NCBI RefSeq assembly: GCF_029360705.1
Contig: NZ_JARKMX010000008.1
Coordinates: forward strand, 1,487,949-1,551,948
DNA from: Paraflavitalea pollutisoli
Lineage (GTDB): Bacteria; Bacteroidota; Bacteroidia; Chitinophagales; Chitinophagaceae
DNA length: 64,000 nucleotides
Reading direction: 5' to 3'
Position numbers and translations under genes: made by a program. Position 1 is the stretch's first letter. Every line of letters begins with the position of its first letter. The notes under the pieces are model-generated. The model made no database searches. It worked only from the letters and a program-made list of their open reading frames with translations, and was not told the DNA's origin. Below, in pieces: positions 17,112 to 26,402 of this stretch.

Positions 17112-18860
17112 ATGAAACGCAATATATCCCGAGTACTCCTCAGCTGCGGCCTCGCTATCGGCAGCCTCTCTCTGCAGGCCCAGCAACCCAACCAGGTATT
17201 CAAAGGCGCCGGCAGCCCCGTACGCCCCAAAGTGCCCATGAGCTGGAACCGCTACAACGACCATGCAGGCATCACCGATATCGTCAAGAAGATCGCAGCC
17301 GCGCATCCCGAACTCTGTAAACTGGAATCCATCGGCAAATCCTTTCAGGGCCGCGACCTGTGGTGCCTCACCATCAGCGATTTCAAAAAAGGAGGTGATG
17401 TTAGCCGCAAACCCGCTATGTACATCGATGGCAATATCCACTCCAATGAAGTACAGGGCAGTGAATTCGCCTTGTATACAGCCTGGTACCTGACAGAATC
17501 CTTTGCCGATACCAAATACATCCAGGAGCTGCTGGCCGATAAAACCTTCTACATCGTGCCCACCATCAATCCCGATGCGCGTGACAACTTCTTCCATGAA
17601 GCCAACACCGCCAGCTCACCCCGCTCCGGCCTCATTCCCGTCGACAACGACCGCGACGGACAGGTAGACGAAGACGGCTATGACGACCTCGACAAAGATG
17701 GTCACATCGTGATGATGCGCCGCAAGAATCCCAATGGCCGTTGGAAACAGGACACCAAAGATCCCCGCAAAATGGTGATGGTAGGTCCCGAAGAAAAAGG
17801 GGAATATGAACTGCTGGGCCAGGAAGGCATCGACAATGATGGCGATGGTCTCGTGAATGAAGATGGCTACACCTTCGAGTATGACCCCAACCGCGACTGG
17901 GGATGGGGATGGCAGCCAAACTATATTCAGAATGGTGCCTACAAATATCCCTTCTCCCTGCCAGAGAACCGCGCCGTGATGGACTTCGTGATGAAGCATC
18001 CCAACATTGCTGCCGCACAATCGTACCACAACTCGGGCGGTATGATCCTGCGTGGACCCGGTGGACAGGAAGACGTAGGCACTTACAATGCAAACGACGT
18101 ACGCATCTACGATATACTGGGTAAAAAAGGCGAAGAGCTGTTGCCAGGCTACCGCTACCTCGTTGTATACAAAGACCTGTATTCAGCCTACGGTGGCGAA
18201 CTCGACTGGTTCTATGGCGGTCGGGGCGTATATACCTTCTCCAACGAACTGTGGACCTCTTACCTGATGTTCAACAAAGGCAACGATGACGACGACAACG
18301 GCGTGGATCCCTCCTACCAGTTCGATCGCTACCTCCTCTTCAAAGATGCCTTTGTAGAATGGCACGAATACGACCACCCGCAATATGGCAAGATCGAGAT
18401 CGGTGGTTTCAAAAAGAACTTCGGCCGTATGCACCCCGGTTTCCTGCTCGAAGCCGACGCACACCGCAACATGTCGTTCAGCATCTTCCATTGCTACCAG
18501 ACTCCTAAGCTCTCCATCGATTCCATTGCCGAGAAAGACCTCGGCGACGGCTTGAAAGAGATCACGGCCGTGGTATACAACGAACGTATCATACCGACGC
18601 ATGCCAGCCAGGACCTGAAGTTCAAGATCGAACGGCCCGATTACATCACCCTGACAGGCGCTAAAGTGGTAGCCAGCATGATGGTCGACAACCGCGATCT
18701 TGGCATCACGACCGAGCAGCAAACAGAACCCGCCACCATTGTGGTACCCAATATTCCCGGGCAGGGCAGCGTGACCGTACGTTGGATCGTGCAAGGCAAT
18801 AGCAAATACACTATCACCGTAGATAGCCGTAAGGGCGGATTGGTGATCAGGGGTAAATAG
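17112..18860 (+). CDS. M14-family zinc carboxypeptidase
   Basis: A secreted 582-residue metallocarboxypeptidase-like protein (signal peptide to about LQAQ24). The zinc motif is intact: GNIHSNE (His110, Glu113) and SYHNSGG (His306), with NPDAR (Arg157) for the substrate carboxylate and a conserved EIGG/FLLEADAH region late in the domain for the catalytic Glu. Between them lie two Asp-rich EF-hand-like inserts (DNDRDGQVDEDGYDDLDKDG and DNDGDGLVNEDGY) that probably bind calcium. A C-terminal beta domain of about 110 residues follows. It likely trims peptides or amidated substrates in the periplasm or outside the cell. The specificity is unknown. Confidence 0.9.
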   Translation: MKRNISRVLLSCGLAIGSLSLQAQQPNQVFKGAGSPVRPKVPMSWNRYNDHAGITDIVKKIAAAHPELCKLESIGKSFQGRDLWCLTISDFKKGGDVSRKPAMYIDGNIHSNEVQGSEFALYTAWYLTESFADTKYIQELLADKTFYIVPTINPDARDNFFHEANTASSPRSGLIPVDNDRDGQVDEDGYDDLDKDGHIVMMRRKNPNGRWKQDTKDPRKMVMVGPEEKGEYELLGQEGIDNDGDGLVNEDGYTFEYDPNRDWGWGWQPNYIQNGAYKYPFSLPENRAVMDFVMKHPNIAAAQSYHNSGGMILRGPGGQEDVGTYNANDVRIYDILGKKGEELLPGYRYLVVYKDLYSAYGGELDWFYGGRGVYTFSNELWTSYLMFNKGNDDDDNGVDPSYQFDRYLLFKDAFVEWHEYDHPQYGKIEIGGFKKNFGRMHPGFLLEADAHRNMSFSIFHCYQTPKLSIDSIAEKDLGDGLKEITAVVYNERIIPTHASQDLKFKIERPDYITLTGAKVVASMMVDNRDLGITTEQQTEPATIVVPNIPGQGSVTVRWIVQGNSKYTITVDSRKGGLVIRGK

Positions 18861-18892
18861 TAAGCTGCAGAATAAGCTATCGAAAGCCATAC

Positions 18893-18945
18893 GCTGCGGG
18901 CAGGAAACAGGGACATTTATCCCGCACCTTGCCCGCAGCTTTGTT
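18893..18945 (+). terminator. Terminator after the M14 pair
   Basis: GCTGCGGGCA and TGCCCGCAGC form a 10-bp perfect stem around a 27-base loop, followed by TTTGTTT. It abuts the promoter of the next gene. Confidence 0.75.
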
Positions 18946-18953
18946 TATATTTG
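18946..18953 (+). promoter_or_regulatory. -7 element TATATTTG, leaderless start of the DinB-like gene
   Basis: Exact TAnnTTTG match three bases before the ATG at 18957. This geometry predicts transcription starting at or within the start codon, as for coaE. Confidence 0.55.
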
Positions 18954-18956
18954 GTG

Positions 18957-19784
18957 ATGAGCCTCCCTATCCAAACAGTGCACTTATTGCCGGTACTGGA
19001 TCAAAAACTGATCGAGTTGCTGCGCTCCCTTACACCGGAAGAATGGAACCTGCCCACGGTAGCCCGCCTATGGACCGTCAAGGATGTGGCTGCCCATATC
19101 CTCGACACCCACCTGCGGACACTGTCGATTGCCAGGGATGGTTATGTTGGTGACCCGCCAGGCGCCATCGGTTCCGCGCAAGACCTGATCGATTACCTCA
19201 ACCGGCTCAATGCCGATTACGTACACGCGAGCAAACGCCTGAGCCCGGCCATCCTCACCGAATTGCTGGCCGTGTATTGCCCCCAGGCCAGCGCTTACCT
19301 CGCTACCCTCGCCCCATTGGAACAAGCGATCTTTTCGGTTGGCTGGGCCGGTGAAGAAGTCTCTGCTAACTGGTTTCACATCGCCCGTGAATACACCGAA
19401 AAATGGCACCACCAGCAACAGATCCGGGATGCCGTCAACAAACCCGGTATCATGACTGCTGAATTGTATCATCCCCTGCTCGATACCTTTATGCGTGCCC
19501 TGCCAGTAGTATACCGGGGTACGGCCGCCCCCGCCGGTACTACCGTAAAAGTCAGTATTTCAGGAACCGGCGGCGGTGACTGGTTCATCACCCGGGAAGC
19601 GGGATGGGTATTGACCGATCAACCCGCCACCACACCTGCCGCCCATACCACCATCGATGGCAGCATTGCCTGGAAACTCTTCTCCAAAAGCTGGCGCAGG
19701 CCACAGGTAATACCCTATACCACCATCATGGGCAACCGGGCGTTGGGAGAAGTGGCCCTCGACATGGTTTCCGTGATGGCCTGA
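18957..19784 (+). CDS. DinB-like protein, maleylpyruvate isomerase N-terminal family
   Basis: A 275-residue cytoplasmic protein with a four-helix DinB-like bundle. The metal-site pattern is visible in WTVKDVAAHILDTH (about 38-51) and in AREYTEKWHHQQQIRD (about 143-158), the pair typical of mycothiol-dependent maleylpyruvate isomerase-like (MDMPI_N) enzymes. Such proteins are thiol-dependent metal transferases or isomerases; the thiol in Bacteroidota would be bacillithiol or another. A small C-terminal beta domain follows. The start is placed at ATG 18957, not at upstream TTG or GTG codons, because a TATATTTG promoter element ends three bases earlier. Exact reaction unknown. Confidence 0.8.
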   Translation: MSLPIQTVHLLPVLDQKLIELLRSLTPEEWNLPTVARLWTVKDVAAHILDTHLRTLSIARDGYVGDPPGAIGSAQDLIDYLNRLNADYVHASKRLSPAILTELLAVYCPQASAYLATLAPLEQAIFSVGWAGEEVSANWFHIAREYTEKWHHQQQIRDAVNKPGIMTAELYHPLLDTFMRALPVVYRGTAAPAGTTVKVSISGTGGGDWFITREAGWVLTDQPATTPAAHTTIDGSIAWKLFSKSWRRPQVIPYTTIMGNRALGEVALDMVSVMA

Positions 19785-19866
19785 TCAACCACCCAATAAC
19801 CGTTTTCGACAACCCGATGACGCAACTAATGACCACCACCACTTGTTCTACACCTAAATAATTGCT

Positions 19867-20226
19867 ATGGAAAAAATCAACCTCGCCGACAAGTTTGCCA
19901 GCTTCACAGAACACTGGAATCCCAAGATCGCCGGTGAACTCAATGGACAGCATGTAAAACTCGTCAAGTTTCAGGGGCCCTTCACCTGGCATCACCACGA
20001 GCACGAAGACGAACTCTTCCTGGTCGTGAAGGGCAGCTTCATCATGGAATTCCGCGATAAAAATGTAGTGCTGAACGAAGGAGAGTTTATTATCGTACCC
20101 CGGGGCGTAGAACACCGCCCCAATGCACCTGAAGAAGTAGAAGTATTGTTGTTTGAGCCCGCAGGCACCCTCAATACCGGCAATGTCGACAATGCCTTTA
20201 CCCAAAAGGAGTTGAAGAATATATAA
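19867..20226 (+). CDS. Small cupin-domain protein
   Basis: A 119-residue single-domain cupin. Motif 1 is WHHHEHEDELFLVVKGSF with the two His and one Glu metal ligands, and motif 2 ends with PRGVEHRPNAPEEVEVLLFEP with the last His. It is cytoplasmic with no signal. Small cupins of this type bind a divalent metal and serve as sugar isomerases, dioxygenases or sensors; none can be chosen here. It lies 82 bp after the DinB-like gene and may be co-transcribed with it. A long hairpin separates it from the convergent histidine kinase. Confidence 0.9.
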   Translation: MEKINLADKFASFTEHWNPKIAGELNGQHVKLVKFQGPFTWHHHEHEDELFLVVKGSFIMEFRDKNVVLNEGEFIIVPRGVEHRPNAPEEVEVLLFEPAGTLNTGNVDNAFTQKELKNI

Positions 20227-20240
20227 AACCTATAGGGAAA

Positions 20241-20279
20241 ATGATGAAGGCCCGGGCATGATGACCGGGCCTTCGTCAT
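20241..20279. terminator. Long hairpin between convergent cupin and kinase genes
   Basis: A 15-bp stem built on GAAGGCCCGG/CCGGGCCTTC, extended by ATGAT/GTCAT with one wobble, around a 9-base loop. There is no strong T-run on either side; it probably acts as a bidirectional terminator. Confidence 0.7.
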
Positions 20280-20298
20280 AGTATGATGCAAGTAATGC

Positions 20299-23200
20299 TT
20301 ATAAAAATCCCTCCTGCCGCAGCGGCAATACGATCACAAAAGTGGTACCCAGCCCCTCTTTGCTGCGTGCCGTAATAATCCCTTTGTGTTTCTCGACGAT
20401 CTTACGGGTGATGGACAAGCCAATACCAGTACCCTCATATTGCTCCTGCGTATGCAAACGCTGAAAAAGCGTAAAGATCTTATCCAGGAATCGTTCATTG
20501 AACCCTATTCCATTATCGCGCACTTCGATGCGGCACCAGGACCCATTATCATCTTCCGGCGCCTCAAAGGAACGTTCGGCAATACGCTGTGCATGAATTT
20601 GCACTTCCGGTGGTACGCCCTCCCGCGAGAACTTCAAGGCATTGCTGATCAGGTTTTGAAACACCTGCCTGATTTGCCCGGGCATGCCATCCACCTGGTA
20701 CAAATGTCCCACACGCACCACAGCTTGCTTATCGGCGATCACCACCTCGAGGTCCGACAGGATCTCGCGGATGGTATGATTGAGATCGATGGGCTCAAAC
20801 TTACCGTTTTGCGACAACTTCGAATAGTTGAGCAGGTCTTCGATCAGGCGCATCATCCGCTGTGATGATTTGATGATCCGGTTTACCAGGTCAGTAGCTT
20901 TCGATTCCGTATCGTGCAGGTAATTGTCCTTGATCATATTGCTAAAGATGAATATCTTCCGCGTGGGCTCCTTCAGGTCATGGCTAGCCACAAAAGCATA
21001 CTGTTGCAACTCGGTATTGCTCTTCTCCAATTCATGGTTGGCGCGTTGCAACTCCTCGGTCCTTTCCTTCACCCGCAACTCCAGCACCTCGGTGGCCACC
21101 TTCCGTTCGTGCACCTCCATGATGTTGCCCACCCACAAGCTCAGGTCCTTCCCTTCGTTCATCATTGGCCTGGCCCGCAATTGCTGCCAGCGATATTGAC
21201 CGTCATACCGGCGCATCAGCAATTCGATAGAAAACTCTTTCTTATCCTCCAGTGCGTTGTGCCAGGCTTGTTGGTAAGCATCTATATAGTCCGGATGGAT
21301 ACATACTTCCAATCCCTTATCCAACACATCTTCGGCAGAAATACCGGTATACTCCGGAAACTGCAGGTTGGCAAACTCCATCACCCCGTCCGGGTTCGCC
21401 GTCCACACGATCATCGGGATCGAATCTGCCAGGAACTCCTTCTCTTCCAGGTTTACCAGCGCATTCTTCTCAGCTTCCCGCAGACTGGTGATATCCATCA
21501 TGCTGCCCAGCATCCGGTAAGGAGTATGGTATTCGTCCTGCAACAGGTTGCCGCGGTCGAGAATATAGGCATAGGTACCGTTTCCTTTCAGGAAGCGGTA
21601 CTCTGTCGACCACTTGCTTTCTTTTTTATTGATGATCCGGTTGATGAGTTCATTGACCCGCGCACGGTCATCGGGATGCAGCTTTTGGATCCAGAAATTA
21701 CGTTGGGGTGGCACTTCTGCTTTCTTGTAGTCGAACAACTCATAAAACGTATCGCTGTACCACACAGAATTGTTGGTCAGGTTCCAGTCCCAGATCGCGT
21801 CATTGGTCGCCTGCGAGATCAGGCGGAAACGCTCCTCACTGCCCGATAGCTCGCGGGTACGATCCATCACCTTTTCCTCCAGCTCGCGGTTCAGTTGCTT
21901 CAGGGTATCCTTGGCGATCACCAGCTCACTATAGCTCTTCCGTAGGCGCTGCTCGGCATCTTTCTTTTCTGTAATATCGGAATAGGTAATGATGAGGCCA
22001 TCCATCATCTTCACGGCGATCATTTCATAGATCACCGGCGAATCACCGGTAGTGATCACACACTCGTCGTGGTACACTTTGTTTTCTTCCACCACCTTCA
22101 CCAGTTTCGGGAAAAAACCATTGCTGCATAGGTGTTGGAAATCATATTTCAACGAGAGCCCTACAGCCGACTCGCCGCTAAGCCCAAGTAGCTTATCTGC
22201 GGCCTGGTTAGCCGTAATGACATGAAAATCTGCGATGCCACTCGACGCACTCCGTTGTGCTTTGAAAGCAATGATCGCATTAAGCGTGGAATTGAAAATA
22301 CCCGTAATGATATTATCCAGGTTCTTGATCATGGAAATATCGATGAACGAGATCACCGCGCCATCCGTTTTCTTATCAGAGCGGATATAGGGAAACACCC
22401 GCATCAGGGCACTCGTGTGGTTGTATAGCTTGACTTCCCTTTCTACCAGCTTCTTTGACTTCAGTACCTGTTTAATGTCGGCCGTCAGCGTACTATGCTC
22501 GATATTATTGGAAATATGATCGATGGGGCGCCCTACATCAGAATCGATCAGATTGATGAGTTTGACAGCTGCGGGATTGAACTTGCGGATGCGCATGTCG
22601 GCATCGACAAATACCTGTCCGATATCGGTACTGCCAAAATAGTTATTAAGGTCATCATTTAGCTCGATCAGCTCTTTGATCTTCAGCTGGTGCTCGGTGT
22701 TGAGCGTATGTAATTCTTCGTTGAGTGATTGCAACTCTTCGTTCGAACTTTGCAGTTCTTCGTTGGCACTCAGCAGTTCCTCATTGGAGCTTTGCAATTC
22801 CTCATTGGCAGTCTCCAGGCCCTCTACCGCAATCTGCAGATTGAGCCGGCTTTCCTGTAACTCATCCTCCAGCTCCATGATCAATGACTGGCTATCGGCC
22901 GGCAATTGCCCCCTGATCACTTCCGCATCTTCGCCGACGGTATCGGCCGTTTCCCACAATACCACCAATGTACTCAGACTTTTCTCCGGAAGGTAAGGAT
23001 TGACAATACCGTTCACCAAACAATGATCGCCCTCCCGCTTAACCCGGATCGCACGAAGATGTACTTTTTTCTTCTCCTTCCAGGCCTTCCGAATGGCCGT
23101 ATTGACCGCCACCGACAATTCGGGCAACAGCATCTTCAGCAGGTTGAAGTTAAGCCGGTGCTCGGGCAACGACAGGTATCGGGTGAAATCGCCTATCGCA

Positions 23201-24867
23201 TCTTTCACTTCGTAACGGTTATCGATATACAAAGCAGCATACCGTTGCTCTTCAGCCATCAAATCCTTAAAAGCTTCCAACAATACATATTCATCCTGCT
23301 TCTTTTGACTACGATAGATAGGGTATTCCACCCTACCCTGGGAAGGACGGTAACTTTTGGCAGGCTGGTAAGAGGGTTCAATATAACTCCTTCGTTTCAG
23401 GTTGATCTTCCGGAAAATCTTCCACTTGCCTTCTGCCTCTACATAGTTTTCCTTGAGTACGGAAAGATGTTCACTGGAACCCAGGAACAAATAACCACCT
23501 ACCCGCAGGGCGAAATCAAGCGTATCCAATACCTTTTGCTGCAGGCTGCTATCCATATAGATCAGCAGGTTGCGACAACTCACCAAATCGTTGTGAATGA
23601 ACGGCGGATCTTTCAGCACATTGTGCCGGGCAAACACCACCATCTTACGTACACGCGGTAACACCACATACTTCTTCCCCTCCCGCACGAAATATTCATC
23701 GAGGATATCCTGATCGATATCCTTTTCAATCGACAAAGGATACGTTCCTTTGGCCGCATATTCGATCGCCGCCTCGTCGAGGTCGGTCGCAAAGATCTTG
23801 ATGTCTAATTGGAGGTCCTGCTGGCGCACGTACCGATCAAACAGGATCGCCAGTGAGTAAGCTTCCTCACCAGTACTACAGGCATTGACCCATACCTTGA
23901 GCAGCTCACCAGGCTGCTTCGTCTTACCCAAAGCAGGCAACACCTGGTTCTTAATGACCTCATAAGCATTTTTATCGCGGAAGAAACGGGTAACCCCAAT
24001 CAGAAAACTCTTGAACAACGTATTCGATTCTTCCTGATGCTGATGCAGGTAGTGAATGTATTCGTCGATCGACTTCAACGACAGGTGACTGATCCGTTTC
24101 TCTACACGCCGTAATATAGTAGCGGGCTTGTAAGCCTGAAAGTCGTTGCCCGTATGCTGCTTCACCAGCAACGTAATCGCCGCCAACTGCTGTTCCTGAC
24201 TGGCAGTGGGAACAATGTCCGGCTCTTCCTCATCCTCCACGGGCGTAAAATGCCTGGTCGTATACTTCACGATCTCCTGCGGCATGGCAGCCGGAGACAA
24301 CACATGATCGACATTACCACCATGGATGGCGCTATTGGGCATTCCGTCAAACCGGGCGGTATCCGGTGCCTGCACCAGTACAAAACCGCCGGCCTGTTTG
24401 ATCGCCTCAATACCCTTGGTACCATCCGAACCCGTACCTGACAGGATCACGGCAATCGCATGATTGCCTTTATCCCGCGCCAGCGAATACAGGAAGGAGT
24501 CCACCGCCGTGTTGGGTAGCTTATCCAGGGCTTTCTGCACCAGTTGCACCTTACCCTGGCTGATGGTCATTACCTTGTTGTTGGGGATCACATAAACGTT
24601 ACCACTTTGCAATACCACATTGTGCTCAGCCTCCAGCACATTCATGCTGGTATGCTTCGACACCAGCTCCACGAGCAGGCTCTTATAATCGGGTGACAGG
24701 TGCTGGATGAGAACAAACGCATAACTGCCCCCTTCGGGCATATTATCAAAGAATTCATGGATCGCTTCCAGCCCGCCGGCAGAGGCACCGACTGCAATCA
24801 CATAATCCGGTTTATCCAATATTTCCGTCCCATTATCAGGGCGTTGTATGGTTGGCTGTTTTTTCAT
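20299..24867 (-). CDS. CheB/CheR fusion with PAS domains and histidine kinase
   Basis: A 1522-residue cytoplasmic signalling protein. In order: a CheB methylesterase domain (about 20-205) with the complete triad Ser29 (GASAGG), His56 (QHLSPDY), Asp148 (SGTGSDG); a CheR methyltransferase domain (about 225-490; ACSTGEEAYSLAI and FATDLDEAAIEYA bind SAM); a Glu/Asn/Leu coiled coil of repeated SSNEELQS-type heptads (about 690-750); several PAS domains (about 755-1280); and a HisKA/HATPase_c module with SHDLKEPTRK, NLISNALKFS, DNGIGF and GTGIGLSI. No receiver domain is present, so methylesterase activity is not gated in the classical manner. It follows the phytochrome gene by 8 bp and probably receives its signal. 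Confidence 0.95.
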   Translation of the reverse strand: MKKQPTIQRPDNGTEILDKPDYVIAVGASAGGLEAIHEFFDNMPEGGSYAFVLIQHLSPDYKSLLVELVSKHTSMNVLEAEHNVVLQSGNVYVIPNNKVMTISQGKVQLVQKALDKLPNTAVDSFLYSLARDKGNHAIAVILSGTGSDGTKGIEAIKQAGGFVLVQAPDTARFDGMPNSAIHGGNVDHVLSPAAMPQEIVKYTTRHFTPVEDEEEPDIVPTASQEQQLAAITLLVKQHTGNDFQAYKPATILRRVEKRISHLSLKSIDEYIHYLHQHQEESNTLFKSFLIGVTRFFRDKNAYEVIKNQVLPALGKTKQPGELLKVWVNACSTGEEAYSLAILFDRYVRQQDLQLDIKIFATDLDEAAIEYAAKGTYPLSIEKDIDQDILDEYFVREGKKYVVLPRVRKMVVFARHNVLKDPPFIHNDLVSCRNLLIYMDSSLQQKVLDTLDFALRVGGYLFLGSSEHLSVLKENYVEAEGKWKIFRKINLKRRSYIEPSYQPAKSYRPSQGRVEYPIYRSQKKQDEYVLLEAFKDLMAEEQRYAALYIDNRYEVKDAIGDFTRYLSLPEHRLNFNLLKMLLPELSVAVNTAIRKAWKEKKKVHLRAIRVKREGDHCLVNGIVNPYLPEKSLSTLVVLWETADTVGEDAEVIRGQLPADSQSLIMELEDELQESRLNLQIAVEGLETANEELQSSNEELLSANEELQSSNEELQSLNEELHTLNTEHQLKIKELIELNDDLNNYFGSTDIGQVFVDADMRIRKFNPAAVKLINLIDSDVGRPIDHISNNIEHSTLTADIKQVLKSKKLVEREVKLYNHTSALMRVFPYIRSDKKTDGAVISFIDISMIKNLDNIITGIFNSTLNAIIAFKAQRSASSGIADFHVITANQAADKLLGLSGESAVGLSLKYDFQHLCSNGFFPKLVKVVEENKVYHDECVITTGDSPVIYEMIAVKMMDGLIITYSDITEKKDAEQRLRKSYSELVIAKDTLKQLNRELEEKVMDRTRELSGSEERFRLISQATNDAIWDWNLTNNSVWYSDTFYELFDYKKAEVPPQRNFWIQKLHPDDRARVNELINRIINKKESKWSTEYRFLKGNGTYAYILDRGNLLQDEYHTPYRMLGSMMDITSLREAEKNALVNLEEKEFLADSIPMIVWTANPDGVMEFANLQFPEYTGISAEDVLDKGLEVCIHPDYIDAYQQAWHNALEDKKEFSIELLMRRYDGQYRWQQLRARPMMNEGKDLSLWVGNIMEVHERKVATEVLELRVKERTEELQRANHELEKSNTELQQYAFVASHDLKEPTRKIFIFSNMIKDNYLHDTESKATDLVNRIIKSSQRMMRLIEDLLNYSKLSQNGKFEPIDLNHTIREILSDLEVVIADKQAVVRVGHLYQVDGMPGQIRQVFQNLISNALKFSREGVPPEVQIHAQRIAERSFEAPEDDNGSWCRIEVRDNGIGFNERFLDKIFTLFQRLHTQEQYEGTGIGLSITRKIVEKHKGIITARSKEGLGTTFVIVLPLRQEGFL

Positions 24868-24875
24868 TGACCAGT

Positions 24876-26402
24876 TTAAAAAGAATGCTTCCTGAGCTTA
24901 TATTCCAATAAAAAATTCCTGAACGATTCCGCCACCTCGAGCTCATACGACTTCCATGCCACAGCCGTACGCTTCACCGTTTGCTGCCAGCTGGCAAAAG
25001 AACTGCGCGGATGATAGTGGATATTGTCCTTATCGAACGTGAGAGCCGTCGATGGATCTCCACCCCAATCGATGGATTGCAATACCTCGGGCCTGAACGC
25101 AATAATATATTCACGCTTTTCCGGATTGAGCGGCAACGAAAGGACACCACTGGCCACACTGGCATAGCCAGCCGCCTCATCATACACCGAAGCCAGCGAA
25201 TCATGTTGATACAGCTGCGCAAAATTGTTGCTATAAAGCCATAATACCAACTCCTTGATATCATTTTTTGATGGCGTTTTCCCAATGGTATCGATACGCT
25301 TTTCCGACAGGATCACGGCACCTTCGGCACCCAGCACATTGAGCACCGTTACAGGATACGTGGTCAATGCCTCCACCAGGTCATCTGCCTGGTACACTTG
25401 CTCAACCAGTTTGGCATGCACCTCCTGCAAACGCGTGAGTGCAGCAAATCGTTCCTTGTTGTGGAGACTGGTAATGCGCGCAGAAAGAATATTCGACAGA
25501 AACTCCAACACGGCGCAGGTCTCGAACGACAACTGCCGGGGTGTACGGTGATGACAGCTGAACAATCCCCACAGGAGATCATCCTTTATAATGCGGATCG
25601 ACATCGACGCCATGATCTTCATATTACGCATATACTCCACATGCACCCCGGCCACCATACGCAGGTCACAATCCGACAGGTCAACAAAGTTTTGCGACAC
25701 GGGATTGATCACCGGGTACAAACCAACAGGTTCCCCTTCCCGGTCGGGGATCATGCGATACGGATTGCGCAGGTACAGGTTGCGTACTTGCTGCGGGATA
25801 TCGGATGCCGGAAAAGTGAGCCCCAAATAAGCATCCATCCCCTCTTCCAGCACTTCAGCGATCACCGTACCATTCCAATCGGCGTCAAAACGGTAGATCA
25901 ATACTTTATCGAAACCCGAAACCCGCTTGATCTCTTCTGCAGCAATGGCAGCTACCCCGGCAATATCACCAGCCTGATCCATGGCTGCCATCGCATGCCG
26001 CAGATCGAGGTAAATGTCGGTGAAAGCGGCCGACCGATCGGAGGCGGCAGACAATTCAAGCTCGATCAGCAGGGCATCTTCCTTCCGGTGAATGATGGCC
26101 AAAAAATCCCGGGCCACCCCACCCCACTCCAGGGTCAGCGTATAGGGTAGCTTAGCAGTCGAAGCATCCTCAAACTTTTTTTTCACATCTGCCAGTTGAA
26201 CCGGCGAGAAATAATCGGTCAACGGTGTATCCACCAATTCAGCGGGCGATTTTTGTAGAAGCTTTTCCACATTCTCACTCACCTGTTGAATCAAAAAGTC
26301 GGTAAACCCGACGATCAGCAACACACCATGCGCCTGGATAAGGTTGATCTTGTGCAGCGGCAGGCTGCCGCAAAAAGCAGAATCATAATTCTTTTTACTC
26401 AT
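24876..26402 (-). CDS. bphP: Bacteriophytochrome photosensor (PAS-GAF-PHY) lacking a kinase
   Basis: A 508-residue red/far-red photosensory core. The biliverdin-attachment cysteine is Cys11 (FCGSLPLHKINLIQAHG), the PAS domain spans about 15-120, GAF about 135-300 with PASDIP (Asp201), His254 (AGVHVEYMRNM) and the FSCHH pair (His284), and PHY about 310-500 with the tongue motif PRSSF. All main chromophore-contact residues are present. Usual bacteriophytochromes continue into a histidine kinase; this one ends after about 30 further helical residues. The start is at the ATG overlapping the heme oxygenase stop (ATGA), not the frame's upstream extension. The output partner is probably the downstream CheBR-kinase. 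Confidence 0.95.
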   Translation of the reverse strand: MSKKNYDSAFCGSLPLHKINLIQAHGVLLIVGFTDFLIQQVSENVEKLLQKSPAELVDTPLTDYFSPVQLADVKKKFEDASTAKLPYTLTLEWGGVARDFLAIIHRKEDALLIELELSAASDRSAAFTDIYLDLRHAMAAMDQAGDIAGVAAIAAEEIKRVSGFDKVLIYRFDADWNGTVIAEVLEEGMDAYLGLTFPASDIPQQVRNLYLRNPYRMIPDREGEPVGLYPVINPVSQNFVDLSDCDLRMVAGVHVEYMRNMKIMASMSIRIIKDDLLWGLFSCHHRTPRQLSFETCAVLEFLSNILSARITSLHNKERFAALTRLQEVHAKLVEQVYQADDLVEALTTYPVTVLNVLGAEGAVILSEKRIDTIGKTPSKNDIKELVLWLYSNNFAQLYQHDSLASVYDEAAGYASVASGVLSLPLNPEKREYIIAFRPEVLQSIDWGGDPSTALTFDKDNIHYHPRSSFASWQQTVKRTAVAWKSYELEVAESFRNFLLEYKLRKHSF

